Positions 31,132-42,112 of a DNA stretch of 64,000 nt are shown here, piece after piece (the first letter of the stretch is position 1; each line of letters begins with the position of its first letter). Origin of the DNA: Vishniacozyma victoriae (lineage: Eukaryota > Basidiomycota > Tremellomycetes > Tremellales > Bulleribasidiaceae); contig JADPYG010000001.1 in the NCBI GenBank assembly GCA_017654735.1, positions 372,001 to 436,000 on the forward strand, read 5' to 3'. Both the position numbers and the translations under genes were made by a program. The notes under the pieces are model-generated. The model had not been told where the DNA came from. It was given only the letters and a program-made list of their open reading frames with translations, and ran no database searches.

Positions 31132-33733
31132 ATGCTCGGTATAGCTATTAGGCGCTTCTATGGCGTCTCCCAGAGACCTATCTCGGGTATTTTGGCTCAC
31201 TGCCGACCGTTCGCAGCGATTAGCCGCTATCGGCCCGTACCCAAGCTCAACACCATTGTTCCAAGATGGCAATCTAGCGCAGCTCTCGAAGCGCTTCGAC
31301 TCGATGAGTCCGAGTCAACAATCCCTTTCAGAGACGGGGAGACTACCTCTTCCTCAGTCGTGCTACGTCCATATCAAGAAGCCGCCATCACATCATGTCT
31401 GGCAGCTCTATCATCAGGCCTGACCCGGATCGGAGTGTCCTCCCCGACAGGCTCAGGCAAAACGACAATGTTCATGTCGCTCATCCCAAAAGTTTCTGAT
31501 CAAGGAGAAGGGACCAGAACCTTGATCTTGGTCAGCAGTGTGGACTTGGCGAGTCAAGCTGAGGGAGCGGCTAGAAGAATGCTGGGACCAGGGTATAGGA
31601 TTGAGGTTGAGCAGGGCAAGAGGATTGCAAGTGGGACTGCCGATGTGTAAGCTGTCCCCATCATTGCCGCTGAGATCTTAGAGCTAATGGACAGCACGAT
31701 AGGCACATACCAGACCCTCAATAATGTTGAAAGGTTGAAAAAGTTTGATCCCAGCAAGTTCAAGCTAGTCATTGTTGACGAGGCTCATCACGCTGCTGCT
31801 TTCTCGTAAGTGACTGAATAGTCTATGTCTGATGAGATAGGTATCTGAGATTGCTACACTACTTCAACGATGGGGTACAGCTCCCTTCCAAGATTTCTCC
31901 CATAGACACGTAAGCCCCCTTCTTGCAACAGTCTGAGCATTCCTGACACGTCCAGCTCGGCTCAGCACAACCAGGTCCCAATCATCGGGTTTAGCGCCAC
32001 ATTCAGCAGACCTGATCAGCTTGCCCTCAGTGCTGTTTTTGAGAAGATCGTCTTTCACCGAGAAGTTACTTCCATGCTGGAGGAAGGATGGCGAGTGGTC
32101 CTTGAATCATCGTGACAATTGCTGAATGACAGGCTATCACCCGCAAGATCAACTACCATCCAATGTGATCTTCACCTCGATCAAGTCGAAGTGAGCTCCA
32201 CAGGCGACTTCAAAACCTCCTCTCTGGCTCCTCACGTCAATACTCCCAGCATCAACGACCTCATTGTTCGGTCCTACCTCCATCGAGCTGGCGACAGACG
32301 GTCTACCTTGATCTTTTGTGTCGATCTAAGCCACGTCGCCAATGTCACTCAAGCTTTTCGAGAGGCTGGAATCGATGCGAGATCGGTATCGTCTATATTG
32401 GCTGGAAAGAGCAGAAAGGAGACTTTGGACGCGTTTGCAAATGGAGGATTCCCAGTATTGGTGAACTGTGAAGTCTTGACGGAAGGAACCGATATTCCAG
32501 TAGTAAGTCGTTGTGATCCGGAGTGAACACTAACACTGATGCTGACGGCTAGATTGACTGCATCATTCTGGCAAGGCCGACGAAAAGTCGAAATCTCCTG
32601 GCACAGATGGTAGGCTATAAACCTCTCATACTTTCAAGCTGACAAATCAGGTCGGGCGAGGTCTGCGATTATCACCAGAGACCGACAAAGAAGACTGCCT
32701 GATAGTGGACGTCGTTGACAACGTTGGTCGGGCAAATGGGATGTTGGTCTCACCCACCCTCTTTGGATTGACACATGATGAGTTGGCCGAGGAGGAGCGA
32801 GAGCGAAAGGAGGCGAAAGACTCTGATGGAGGTACGCGTTCCACCGTAGTTCCTAGTTCCGATTTCGCGACTGACATACCAGAAGCATCCTCTTCAGCTA
32901 CGCCTGGAGAAAGCACCCCTCGAGTTCGCAAAGTCACTTTTGTTGACGAGGATGACCCTTTCAGAGTCGCGTCATCATCTCGACCGCCTATCGCCAGAAT
33001 GTCATCAAATGCATGGGTAGGCGAGAAATTCAGTAGCAACGCTAATATCAGGTGGCATGTGGTGGAGACCGATACATTTTGGAGCTGCTTGGTGAGTCTA
33101 CCTTACCGTCACAACTGACGAAACAGGCAAAGGATATATCTCTGTCGATCCCAACGAAAGCGATACCGAAGACGAAGGCAAATGGACTGTAAAGTACCGC
33201 TACAAGATTCAGATCGGCGCCGGTGCCGCAGGCTGGTTTTCTCGAGTCACCAACGTAGCGACCGCCGATGATCTGGAGCGGGCAATGCAGACCTCCGACA
33301 AATATGCGGAAAAGACGCTGGGTCGAGCGGCGTATAGCCAGATCTCGAGGTATGCGGAATGGCGTCAGAGACCGGCCAGTCCGAAAGCCATGTCAGCTTT
33401 GCTGAAGATGAAAGGAATCAAAAAGGAGGATGGAGTCAGGGATATCGAGATTATGGGGAAACCTGTCAAGGTTGATCGTCTCAAGGCCGGAGAGGTTGCT
33501 TCATACATGTGAGCAAACACCATTTATGATCGAGTGAGCTGAGATTCAGATGTGCCGCGACCCATGGCGCCATGGTAGGTTATCCTTTGATCAACAGTCT
33601 CAGGCTGAAGTTTCAGACTCATCGGAAGAAAAGGGACCACGCCTCCGCAAGACAGGCTCAACGCCAACAGATCAAAGCGGAAAAGGCACGAGCGGCCGAA
33701 GCAAGGAATCTCCCTTTACCCAGCTCCATCTAA
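31132..33733 (+). CDS. IRC3: IRC3-type mitochondrial SF2 helicase, full length
   Basis: Irc3 is a DNA-dependent ATPase/helicase of yeast mitochondria. The ATG at 31132 opens an Arg-rich presequence (MLGIAIRRFYGVSQRP). Helicase motifs follow in order: RPYQEAAITSCLAALSSGLT, SPTGSGKTTMF (I), LILVSSVDLASQA (Ia), VIVDEAHHAAAFS (II), PIIGFSATFSRPD (III), RRSTLIFCVDLSHVANVTQA (IV), VLVNCEVLTEGTDIPV (V) and VGRGLRLSPETDK (VI). The C-terminal third resembles other Irc3 proteins: NIRWHVVETDTFW, GKGYISVDPNE, AEWRQRPASPKAMSALLKMK, LKAGEVASYMCAATHGAM and a basic end. Stop at 33733. About ten introns. It is the first and only complete member of the five-gene array reaching 41.2 kb. Confidence 0.88.
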
Positions 33734-33865
33734 GGACGGCTACCAGGAACGACTCGGCCCCTAGTCTACATACGCTACGATATCTCGTCAGCCGTTTTCA
33801 AGTTGATTCTTCATCTTGCTCTTCAAACATCGACCATGAGGGTAATCCAGATTCAATGATTGGCC

Positions 33866-34773
33866 ATGCCTGGTCTGTCTCGAAAGTCTATCCTTGGCGC
33901 CGTAGCCTCTTCCTCGCCACGATCAAGCAACGCTATCACGCAGAACCCAGTCGACGGTGCCCGATCTCTTTGGTCCGGCGTACGAAGCTTCGGCAAGACT
34001 TTGAAGGAGATGGCGGATACGTTCAAGCAGCGAGCCGCATCCAACCCGAATGTCAATGATGGAGTAACCCATCCTGTTGTTGAGCCCCTTAAACCTGTCG
34101 TCTGGCCAGAGCATCCGGAAATGGAAAAATCGGTCAATGTTTGGGTGAGTTGGTGATCGTCAATAGTGGCTGACGTCAGACGACTTGCGGTCCAGACTCC
34201 TTCATCCTACAGCTATTTAGTATGTCTGCTCAGCCTCGAGTGAATTTCAACTCTGATGAGCAGGGAAAGGGTTCATCAAAATTATGATGAAGAAGGACGG
34301 AAGTGGATACGTCGTCATATGGAAACCGAACGAGAAGTCCGAGACTTACAAGACCGATCGAGACGTTCCGGCACGATCCCTTCTTGCCATTGTGGGGACT
34401 TTGGAGAAAGCCATCAAGCGCGGAAACAACTGGGCGGGCATCCACTTTCCCCGAGAGATCGCCAAGTAGGTCTCCTTGTTGTGGTCCAGCTGAACAGTCT
34501 AGTCTTTCGGACGAAGCTTCTTGGCTTACTCAGCCCGCTACCGAGAAGCAAAAGGAATACATTCGTGCTCTGTACGGAGACGAGGGTTCAGGTCAAGCAA
34601 CCGAACTTGTAATTGATGGTCACCGAATTTCAATCGATGATCTCTCCAAGGGGCAGGCGGGCGATTTGATGTAGGTCATGTGTTCAGCATGCTACGGGTG
34701 CTGATGCGGTAGTCAACGCGCCTTGTATGGCCAATGGGCGAGTCAACCATACAGAAGCAAGTGGGTGGACTGA
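33866..34773 (+). CDS. Stand-alone gene resembling only the IRC3 C-terminal domain
   Basis: Exons chain as MPGLSRKSILGAVASSSPRS, FGKTLKEMADTFKQRAASNP, HPEMEKSVNVW, TTCGPDSFILQLFR, KGFIKIMMKKDGSGYVVIWK, DVPARSLLAIVGTLEKAIKR, ASWLTQPATEKQKEYIRALY, ISIDDLSKGQAGDLI and QRALYGQWASQPYRSKWVD, stop at 34773. Introns are short with proper signals. The order (Trp/Val strand, Phe-rich strand, GKGFI strand, Leu-rich helix, 'W...PAT.KQ...L..L', 'I..L..G....L...A.YG') parallels the C-terminal third of the IRC3 gene just upstream. No helicase motif is present. The start at 33866 is a choice between close Met codons. It is either a split-off domain or the end of a lost helicase copy, now with its own N-terminus. 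Confidence 0.6.
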
Positions 34774-35058
34774 CCAACAGTCTTCCAAGTAGACCGACTT
34801 CTGCTTTCATATTATCGGACTCGCTTCGGACACATGGCTGGCCATGCATACCATATCTTCCGATGTATGGAATTCAGTGCGTCAGATCACGATTGAAAGG
34901 TGACTGGACTTTTCGATATAATGAGGGTCCGTGCGCAGATCCATCATTCTCTCCTTTCGTTTTGTCTTCTTCTCTATCTTCCTTCTCTACTTCACCTCTC
35001 ACCCTTTCCTCCAACTCAATTCGTCTCCCACACAGGCTTTGGAGATACACCGGTCAAA

Positions 35059-36814
35059 ATGTCACCCAAGCAGAAATCGAATCCAAGCGGTCACAGAACC
35101 ACGTCTATAAAGACCGATACGCAGTACTCCAAGCTCTTCGAAGAATTTCTCAAGACACTCGATCCACCAATCAGTTCAACAGTGAACCACGACTCCCCCG
35201 AAGATTCCAGGTCTGGTCTACAACTACGTGACTATCAGAACGATGGTGTAGTGGCCGTACTTAAAGCAATGGAAGGAGGACTCACGCGTATCGGAGTGTC
35301 TGCGCCGCCGGGAGCTGGGAAAACTATAATGTTTACGACGCTTATCCTGATGATCAAGCCAAGGAATAACATGGACGCGGTCCTCATCATAGTATCTGGA
35401 ATCACATTGGCCGACCAAGCGGCTGAAACTCTGGGAGAACATCTTCCCGATCGATTCAAGGTTGGGATCGAGCAAGGAGGCAGTCGAGCCCGTCGAGGTC
35501 ACAACATGTGAGTCCGTCTTCGTCCCAATGTGATGCTTTTTGCTTATACCTTTAGTATTGTCGCTACCTGGCAAAGCCTCCAGCATGAAGACCGCATCAG
35601 TCTATACAATGCCGAGGAGTTCAAGGTGATCATCGTGGATGAGGCTCATCATGCCGCTTCTCCCGCGTATGTCATGGGTCAATGTTACGCCCACACTGAT
35701 TTACAGGTATCTCAAGGTGCTCCATTATTTCAACGATAAGGTGGAAGTTGGCAGCACTCCCAATCTACTGGCGAAGTAAGTCCTTCGGGGAACACCTTGT
35801 CTGATCTGAAGGCGAAACCATGGCCAACAAGTCCCCATCATCGGCTTCTCGGCAACTTTTGCTCGAATGGACAAAAGGAAGCTAAGCTGGAGTTTTCAAA
35901 AGGTGGTCTATCATATCACCATGGACACTCTACTGGAGAAGAAAGTGTGAGTTGTCCAGATCTTTGATCAGACGACATTGATAAGCAGACTTTCCAAATT
36001 CGTCATCAAATCGACCTGGTCGAAACTTCAGAAGCTCTGTAATGAGAAGCAGAAGAAGACAACCGAGGTGATCGTGGCGAGACCGATAGCAGGCTCCAAA
36101 AAGGTTCCCAAAGCTGCCAATAATGCGACTTCATCGAAGGATTGTATGAGAGGAGGATTCATCGAGATGTGGAAGATCACCGGCACCCACGAATTCAATC
36201 AACATGTCTTGAAGACCTACCAGAAAGAAGCAGGAGACCGAAAATCAACATTGATCTTCTGCGCTAACCTGGACATGGTCCAGGACCTGACAAAGAAGTT
36301 CAAACAGGCTGGCATCAAGGCGGATTCGGTAACGACCCGAACCCCAAAGCTAAAGAGGTTGTACACAATTAGGGACTTCAGGACATTGAGATTGAAGGTG
36401 TTGATCAATTGTGAAGTCCTGACGGAAGGGGCGGATCTACCATCGGTATTATTCCATCTTCAGATATCGATCAAGGCTTGACTGATGGTAGGTGGATTGT
36501 ATCATTCTCGCAAAACCGACGTCTAGTCAAACCTCCTTCAGTCAAATGGTAAGAGATTGGACAGTTCAAGCTGATAATAGATCGGGAGGGGTCTTCGGCT
36601 CTCTCCTTTGACCGGCAAGACCGCTTGCCTTATCCTCGACCTCTTTGGGATTTGCAGTCGATTCAACCTTAGTGTACAACCCTCTCTCCACTGTAGTGGG
36701 CCACCTAAGAAGAAACCCAAGTACGTCCGATAGGCCAGGACAAGTACTGATCGTGATAGGGTCACAGCAGAGCAATCGGAAGAGTCCTCGGAGGAGTCTT
36801 CGGATGACGAGTAG
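35059..36814 (+). CDS. IRC3-like SF2 helicase paralogue without the C-terminal domain (copy 2)
   Basis: ATG at 35059 (MSPKQKSNPSGHRTTSIKTD). Motifs: LQLRDYQNDGVVAVLKAMEG, APPGAGKTIMF (I), VIIVDEAHHAASPA (II), VPIIGFSATFARMD (III), RKSTLIFCANLDMVQDLTKK (IV), VLINCEVLTEGADLPS (V), CIILAKPTSSQTSFSQM and IGRGLRLSPLTGK (VI). It ends soon after motif VI with PPKKKP and a Ser/Glu/Asp tail (SEESSEESSDDE), stop at 36814. Residues needed for ATP binding and hydrolysis are intact. No mitochondrial presequence is obvious, and the PPKKKPK stretch looks more like a nuclear signal, so it may act elsewhere than IRC3. A pyrimidine-rich promoter lies upstream (34960-35030). Confidence 0.75.
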
Positions 36815-37414
36815 TGGCCTCCATCCGACCAGGGTCTATATCCTATCATGGTGTCTACGTATGATCGTACTGAAAATACTCACCAATTTGGACTGACAGG
36901 CTGATCAGCCGAGGGGCTCTATCTCCCCTTATCCCAAGAAATGAGGCAACACATACACCGGATCTCTGGCGACCAAGGCTCACAGATGATTGGGTAGGAC
37001 AGATTTGACTCGAGATACCCCTCAGATTGACAGCAAGTTCCATGTCAAGTCGTGTCTACAATCTCGGTTTCGGCCAGACAGCCTTCAGGAGAAGATGGCG
37101 ATAGTAATGAATCTTGCATCGAGGTAATCTTAGGGGCATAGATGTACACCGAGACGGTAAGCGGAGAGCCTGAAGCCTGGAAACCGGGAGGGTCGAGCCG
37201 AGTATGATGAACATGTGATTGAGGGTGGGAGAGGGTCTGTGCACTGAAGGAGAGGATACGGAAACTGGATTGGAGAAATTCATTTCTCTTCCTCTCTTAC
37301 ATCTCACTTCCTTTCCTCCTCCCTCATTGTTCCTGCTTATCAAAAGAGCTAGGGTAGTGTCATCACCTAGAGTCACTCATCTGCCCACCGGTACCACCCC
37401 ACTTTTAGGTCAAG
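36815..37414. other. Intergenic between helicase copies 2 and 3
   Basis: Contains a CT-rich tract at about 37285-37335 just before copy 3, like the one before copy 2. No coding frame or IRC3 C-terminal remnant was recognised. Confidence 0.45.
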
Positions 37415-39032
37415 ATGCAGGCAGTCGACATTATCGACAGACTGTCAAGGGATACCAGTCCAGCTTCCAGTTCCGACTCGGACTCCGACTCCGACGATGA
37501 CGAGACACCGCAGCTCCGCAGCTATCAAGAAGAGGCCGTCAAGGCGACCCTCAAGGCAATCAAGGAGGGGACTCGCCGAATCGGTATATCAGCACCTACA
37601 GGTGCCGGCAAGACCATCATCTTCGCCTTCATCATCAAGGAGATTTTGATGAAACATCGAAAGGGGAAGGTATTGATCCTGGTGGGAACGGAAGAGCAGG
37701 CAATCCAGGCCAAGAACAAGGTTCTCGACGCGTATGGCAGGGAGAGGATCCTCATTGGGGAAGAGCGTAACTCGCTGCGTGCCTTACCTCGCGATGAAGT
37801 GTAAGTCATGACGGCGTAGTCACATACCTTCAAACTCATAATTTCAGGATCATAGCAATGTGGCAGACTCTGAAGGGCCAGGCAAGGATGGATCAATTCA
37901 AGAGAAAGTTCAATCTGTCGGACTTCAAGCTTGTAGTAGTGGACGAGGCGCATCACTCGGTATCAAATTCGTGAGTCCTACTTGCGCTATGGCGTCTTGA
38001 CTGAATGCAGCCACCTACAAATACTAAGCGAGTTCAACAAAGATGTGCAGGTCAAGAGGAGTACTACACGCTACCGAGCGTGAGTCCTCACAGTCAACAG
38101 ATTAGGACCCCACTGATCGATAGGCCGGCACATAATCTTAAGACCCCGATTGTCGGAGTATCAGCCACTTTCACCAGACACGATAATCGAGAGTTGATAT
38201 GGGTGTACGAGAAGGTGGTCTATGCCTGTTCACTTCAAGATCTCTTGGATGCAGGACAGTAAGTCAGAACACCTCGCAGGGCATCAAGCTGACATCACAG
38301 CCTGGTGCCGATACGAATTTGGAAAGTTTCTCAAGAGTCGCGAGAGCATGATGGACCTACTGGTATGGTCATGCTCAGGGAGTCACTAGTGCCACCAAGC
38401 ACCAGGCGAGCTCGTGCATCGACGGAGATTCCCCCGACTCTTCGACAGCTCACTTTCGACGAGATCAGTGGCCTTGCTGGAACTCGCAAGTTCAATGAAC
38501 AAGTCCTTAAATATTACCGAACACGAGCTATAGGCAGAAAGTCAACTCTCATCTTTGCCAAGGACCTCAGATACGTCGACAATCTTGCCAAGGTCTTTGT
38601 TGATGCTGGTGTACAAGCGAAAGCCGTGACCTCTAGAACATCCAGGACATCACGCCAGGAATACATCGCTTCATTCGCGAGGGGTCAATGCCCTGTTCTT
38701 ATTACCTGTCTAGCCCTCAGTGAAGGGTTCGATGCTCCTCAAGTGAGCACACATCTTGCGTTTGAGCGCATCGCCAGAGCTAACACCGATAGATCGATTG
38801 TCTTATCCTGGCAAATCCCACCGACTCCAGGATCTTCCATACTCAGATGGTGAGCACCTTTTACTGATTGAGCTGATACAAGATTGGCAGAGCTACTCGC
38901 CTCTCCCCTCAGACCGGTAAGATTGATTGCCTCATCCTCGATCTGGTGAGCAACTGTGATCGATTCCATTTGGTAGTGGAACCTATGCTCGAGAGTGCGT
39001 CTGATCGTGCTCGACTTGTTTGCTCTGGCTGA
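37415..39032 (+). CDS. IRC3-like SF2 helicase paralogue without the C-terminal domain (copy 3)
   Basis: ATG at 37415 (MQAVDIIDRLSRDTSPASSS), then an acidic Asp/Ser run. Motifs: PQLRSYQEEAVKATLKAIKE, APTGAGKTIIFAFI (I), KVLILVGTEEQAIQAKNKV (Ia), LVVVDEAHHSVSNS (II), TPIVGVSATFTRHD (III), GRKSTLIFAKDLRYVDNLAK (IV), VLITCLALSEGFDAPQ (V) and IGRATRLSPQTGK (VI; the second Gly is Ala). The end is DRFHLVVEPMLE and a few more residues, with a stop at 39032 if the last GT is not used as a donor. Copies 2 to 4 share this 'D.F...R..L.V.P.L' ending, which IRC3 lacks, so they are closer to one another than to IRC3. Confidence 0.72.
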
Positions 39033-39256
39033 TGCGTTGCAGGAGCTAAGCGAGAACAGATAGATGTAGACTAGCAGGAACAGCATGTCAGTCTCATTGG
39101 CGCTGGTGCAGATTGAGGTGTCAATTCAAGTATGTATGCCATATCAGATGAATCCACCGCACAGCATGCCTGTCTTGATGCTGTATCTGGAGGACCGAGC
39201 TCACTGAGTCTGTGGCTGAGAGTCCGTGCAGGTGGCTTTGTCCTTGTGGAGGCTGA

Positions 39257-41175
39257 ATGACCCGCCTTTCGAGGGTCAGCAATCCGCTCCGAGCATTAGT
39301 CTTCTACAACTTGATACACCCCATGTCTAGCCTTGGACTCAAACGCGACCTCTCTTGTATCTACGAGGAACCCATTGACCCCCTAGTCAAGGTCCGTAGA
39401 GCCTCCTCACCCGACACTCACTTAGCGATAACCCCAGACACCTTGAAAGCGGACCTGGGAGACATGACGTCCGTTAATGTTGCGACACCTTCCGATCAGA
39501 ATACCCCATCCGTGTCCCAAGATCGACAAGTCAATCGAGATCCCCTCGTCCTCCAGGATGCCTCTACTGTTCAAGACACCGCGACTCATACTCCAGCGAT
39601 CCCATCCATCGACTTGATCGACGAGGACCCCACCGACTCTCCTCAAGTGAGACCCATTCGCCAGTTATACTATTACCAAAGTGATATCCTTGCTCTTTTG
39701 ATCAGAGCGCTCAACTCGCCGACCGCTGTCAAACGGCTCGCAGTCTCTTCGCCTGCCGGATCTGGAAAGACCAACGCGTTCATATCTTTGCTGCCAAATA
39801 CACCAAAACGTGGAAACGGTGACAAAGTCTTGATTGTGGTGCCAAGTCTGGAAATCATGAGACAGGTCAAAAAGTGTATTAGCACACTTCACCCGCGTAG
39901 ATACCAGGTGAAGTGGAGCACGGAGGTCACCACCCCCAGGACGATGACGCAGACGTGTATGTACAGTACCCGTCTTCGAAGTTGTTAACGCTGTAGCATT
40001 GTCGCCACCACCCAGAGCCTCCGAAATGACCGCGAGGTGAAAAAGTATGTTCCCAGCTTGTTCAAGTGCGTGATTGTCGATGAAGGGCATCACGCTGCCG
40101 CTACAACGTGAGAAACCCTTGGCCTAGATATGGCTGGCGCTGATTTCAGATACCTTCGTCAGCTACATTGGTTCAACGGCGAAGTCACGATGATCAAAGG
40201 TCTACGGCCAATAGGACGGTAAGTCGAGTGAATTCGAGCGACTCAGGAGTAACCAAACAAGCTCTCTCCATCATGGTCACAAAGTGCCCATTATTGGCTT
40301 TTCGGCAACAATGTCTCGAGGGGACAGACGACCTCTGATATGGGTCTACGACAGCCTCGTGATTCATATACCCATCAACGATCTGCTCAAGGAGCATTTG
40401 TAAGTCCTGACTGCCGCAATCCGGAAGCCCTAATCCTCTAGCCTTGCGCCAGTCGAGATAGTATCGATGATTTGTCAAGTCAACCCTCTTCACGAGGAGA
40501 CAGCGAAATTGATGTACACCTACGAAGGTCAGATGTTGACGCCGTACAGCCGTTTCAGGCGTAGTTTCACCAGGGGAAAATTCTCCAGGACCGAGCCGTT
40601 CATGGATCTCGTGATATCGACCTATATATCAAAAGCCAAAGACCGAAGATCCACCCTGGTCTTCTGTTCGTCGAAGCAGACGTCGGCGGACTTCGCAGAG
40701 CTATTCGAGAAAGCAGGTGTGAGATGTCGGTTTGTAACTGGAGATACCGATCATTACGAACGAGAGACCACAATCAGTGACTTCAAGGCGGGTTTATTTC
40801 CTGTTCTGGTTAACTGTCAGGTTTTCACAGAGGGTGCGGACATGCCGGCTGTGAGTACATCCACAGACAGTAGTGTTTGCACTGATTTGACCCAGATCGA
40901 TGTGGTCATCCTTGCGAGGCCGACCAAGAGTGAGAACGCAGTGACTCAGATGGTGAGTGCCTTTTGGGAATTAGCTGAATTCGCAGTTGGGCCGCGGGAC
41001 TCGACTTTCGCCAAACACAGGCAAAGACTTTTGTCTTCTACTCGATATGTTCAACGCGCTGGACGATAAGCACCTAGGCGTGGAGCCGTGCCTTTGGCAA
41101 TATAACGCCTGGGACGTTCCGCCGATACCAGATGCGTGGATCGATTCCGAGTCTGAGTCCGAAGACGAAGATTGA
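39257..41175 (+). CDS. IRC3-like SF2 helicase paralogue with a DEGH motif II (copy 4)
   Basis: ATG at 39257 (MTRLSRVSNPLRALVFYNLI) gives a presequence-like start; a second Met at 39323 is possible. A Thr/Ser/Asp-rich spacer of about 120 residues follows. Motifs: IRQLYYYQSDILALLIRALN, SPAGSGKTNAFISL (I), KVLIVVPSLEIMRQVKKC (Ia), CVIVDEGHHAAATT (II, DEGH instead of DEAH), VPIIGFSATMSRGD (III), DRRSTLVFCSSKQTSADFAE (IV), VLVNCQVFTEGADMPA (V) and LGRGTRLSPNTGKD (VI). It ends at 41175 with LGVEPCLWQYNAWDVPPIPD and an acidic tail. The Ala-to-Gly change in motif II is mild and may leave activity intact. This is the most diverged copy in the array. Confidence 0.72.
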
Positions 41176-41307
41176 GGCAGTGATGATCAACGGTAGGATG
41201 TTCGAGACGTACATGACTCTCGATGTGCGAGTTCAATCGCGGATCCGTTGATAGAGCATCTTACTTAGGCGTATGCATTGTACGTACCAAATTGCATGCT
41301 CGTCAAT

Positions 41308-41977
41308 TCATCTCTTTAAAGCCCTGTTGTAGTAAATCTTGCCCTGCGTCTTCAACCCAATCCAAAGTTCCCTCCACCACTCCTTAACCCATTTCACTTG
41401 AGCCTCCTGATTGGAAACCTGCCAATCTTTATAAAACCTCGAAAGAGCTTCATCCCGCCGGCGAATGTCCGCTTCGGTAGGTGGGTCCGAGGGGGGTGGG
41501 AGGAGGGATAAGCGGTATTCTTTTGATTGATTGAATGAGGTGTTCATCGTTGACTATGATCAGTCTTGTCAATATTTGAGAAGAGAGGAGAGAGGACATA
41601 CCCAAAATTTATGATTCATCCCATCTACCCTTTCTCTGCGTAGACGCCATTCTAATTCCAAATCATTCAAACGTGATGAAGTCGATGGGAATTCTGAAGC
41701 CGAGTATGGAGAATTTGAAGATCGAGTTCGAGAGGGTGTACTTCCATAAATGATCGGACGGATATTAGATACTGGATCAGGCCTAATTCATTAGTAGCGA
41801 CTCATGAAATCGAGTGTAGGAGACATACGGAGCTACGAGATCATCACCCTCGGAAGCGACCGGTCTTCTTCTACGTGATCCAGAAGCGGCGGAAGAATTC
41901 GAGTAAGCGATCTGAAGTACCCGAGGGGTGATTGTAGGCAATCTCGAGATGGGTGAAGAGGTAGCAAGCATAGCCAT
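41308..41977 (-). CDS. COA8: Cytochrome c oxidase assembly factor 8 (APOPT1 family)
   Basis: A mitochondrial matrix protein that protects cytochrome oxidase assembly. The ATG at 41977 opens a presequence (MAMLATSSPISRLPTITPRV). A GTATGT intron joins VAPPDPVSNIRPIIYGS, the family signature with its 'DP.SNlRPi.y' block. The next exons give WRLRRERVDGMNHKFW, then NTSFNQSKEYRLSLL, FYKDWQVSNQEAQVKWVKEW and the end WRELWIGLKTQGKIYYNRAL. These parallel human COA8 ('W.q.FW..qN..F...KE.F', 'FYk.fl', 'yn..W'). It is head to head with BUD22 over only 135 bp. Confidence 0.85.
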
Positions 41978-42112
41978 AATGTCTATATATTGGTGAGAGA
42001 TGTAAACGGGAGATGAATAGTTGATTTTACAACCTCGATTTCAGGCACAGTTGAAATGACATTGGATTCAAGAATTTTGCACAAGGGTAACCTACACCAT
42101 ACATCAACCATT
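41978..42112. promoter_or_regulatory. 135-bp bidirectional promoter, COA8 and BUD22
   Basis: This is the entire space between the COA8 ATG (41977, minus) and the BUD22 ATG (42113, plus), so the two genes must share or overlap promoter elements. No TATA box is obvious. Confidence 0.6.

Noticed and set aside
31132..41175. Helicase array read as an antiviral or defence island
   Set aside because: Apart from IRC3-type helicases there is no nuclease, RNA-binding sensor domain or other defence partner; the tandem order alone does not support this.
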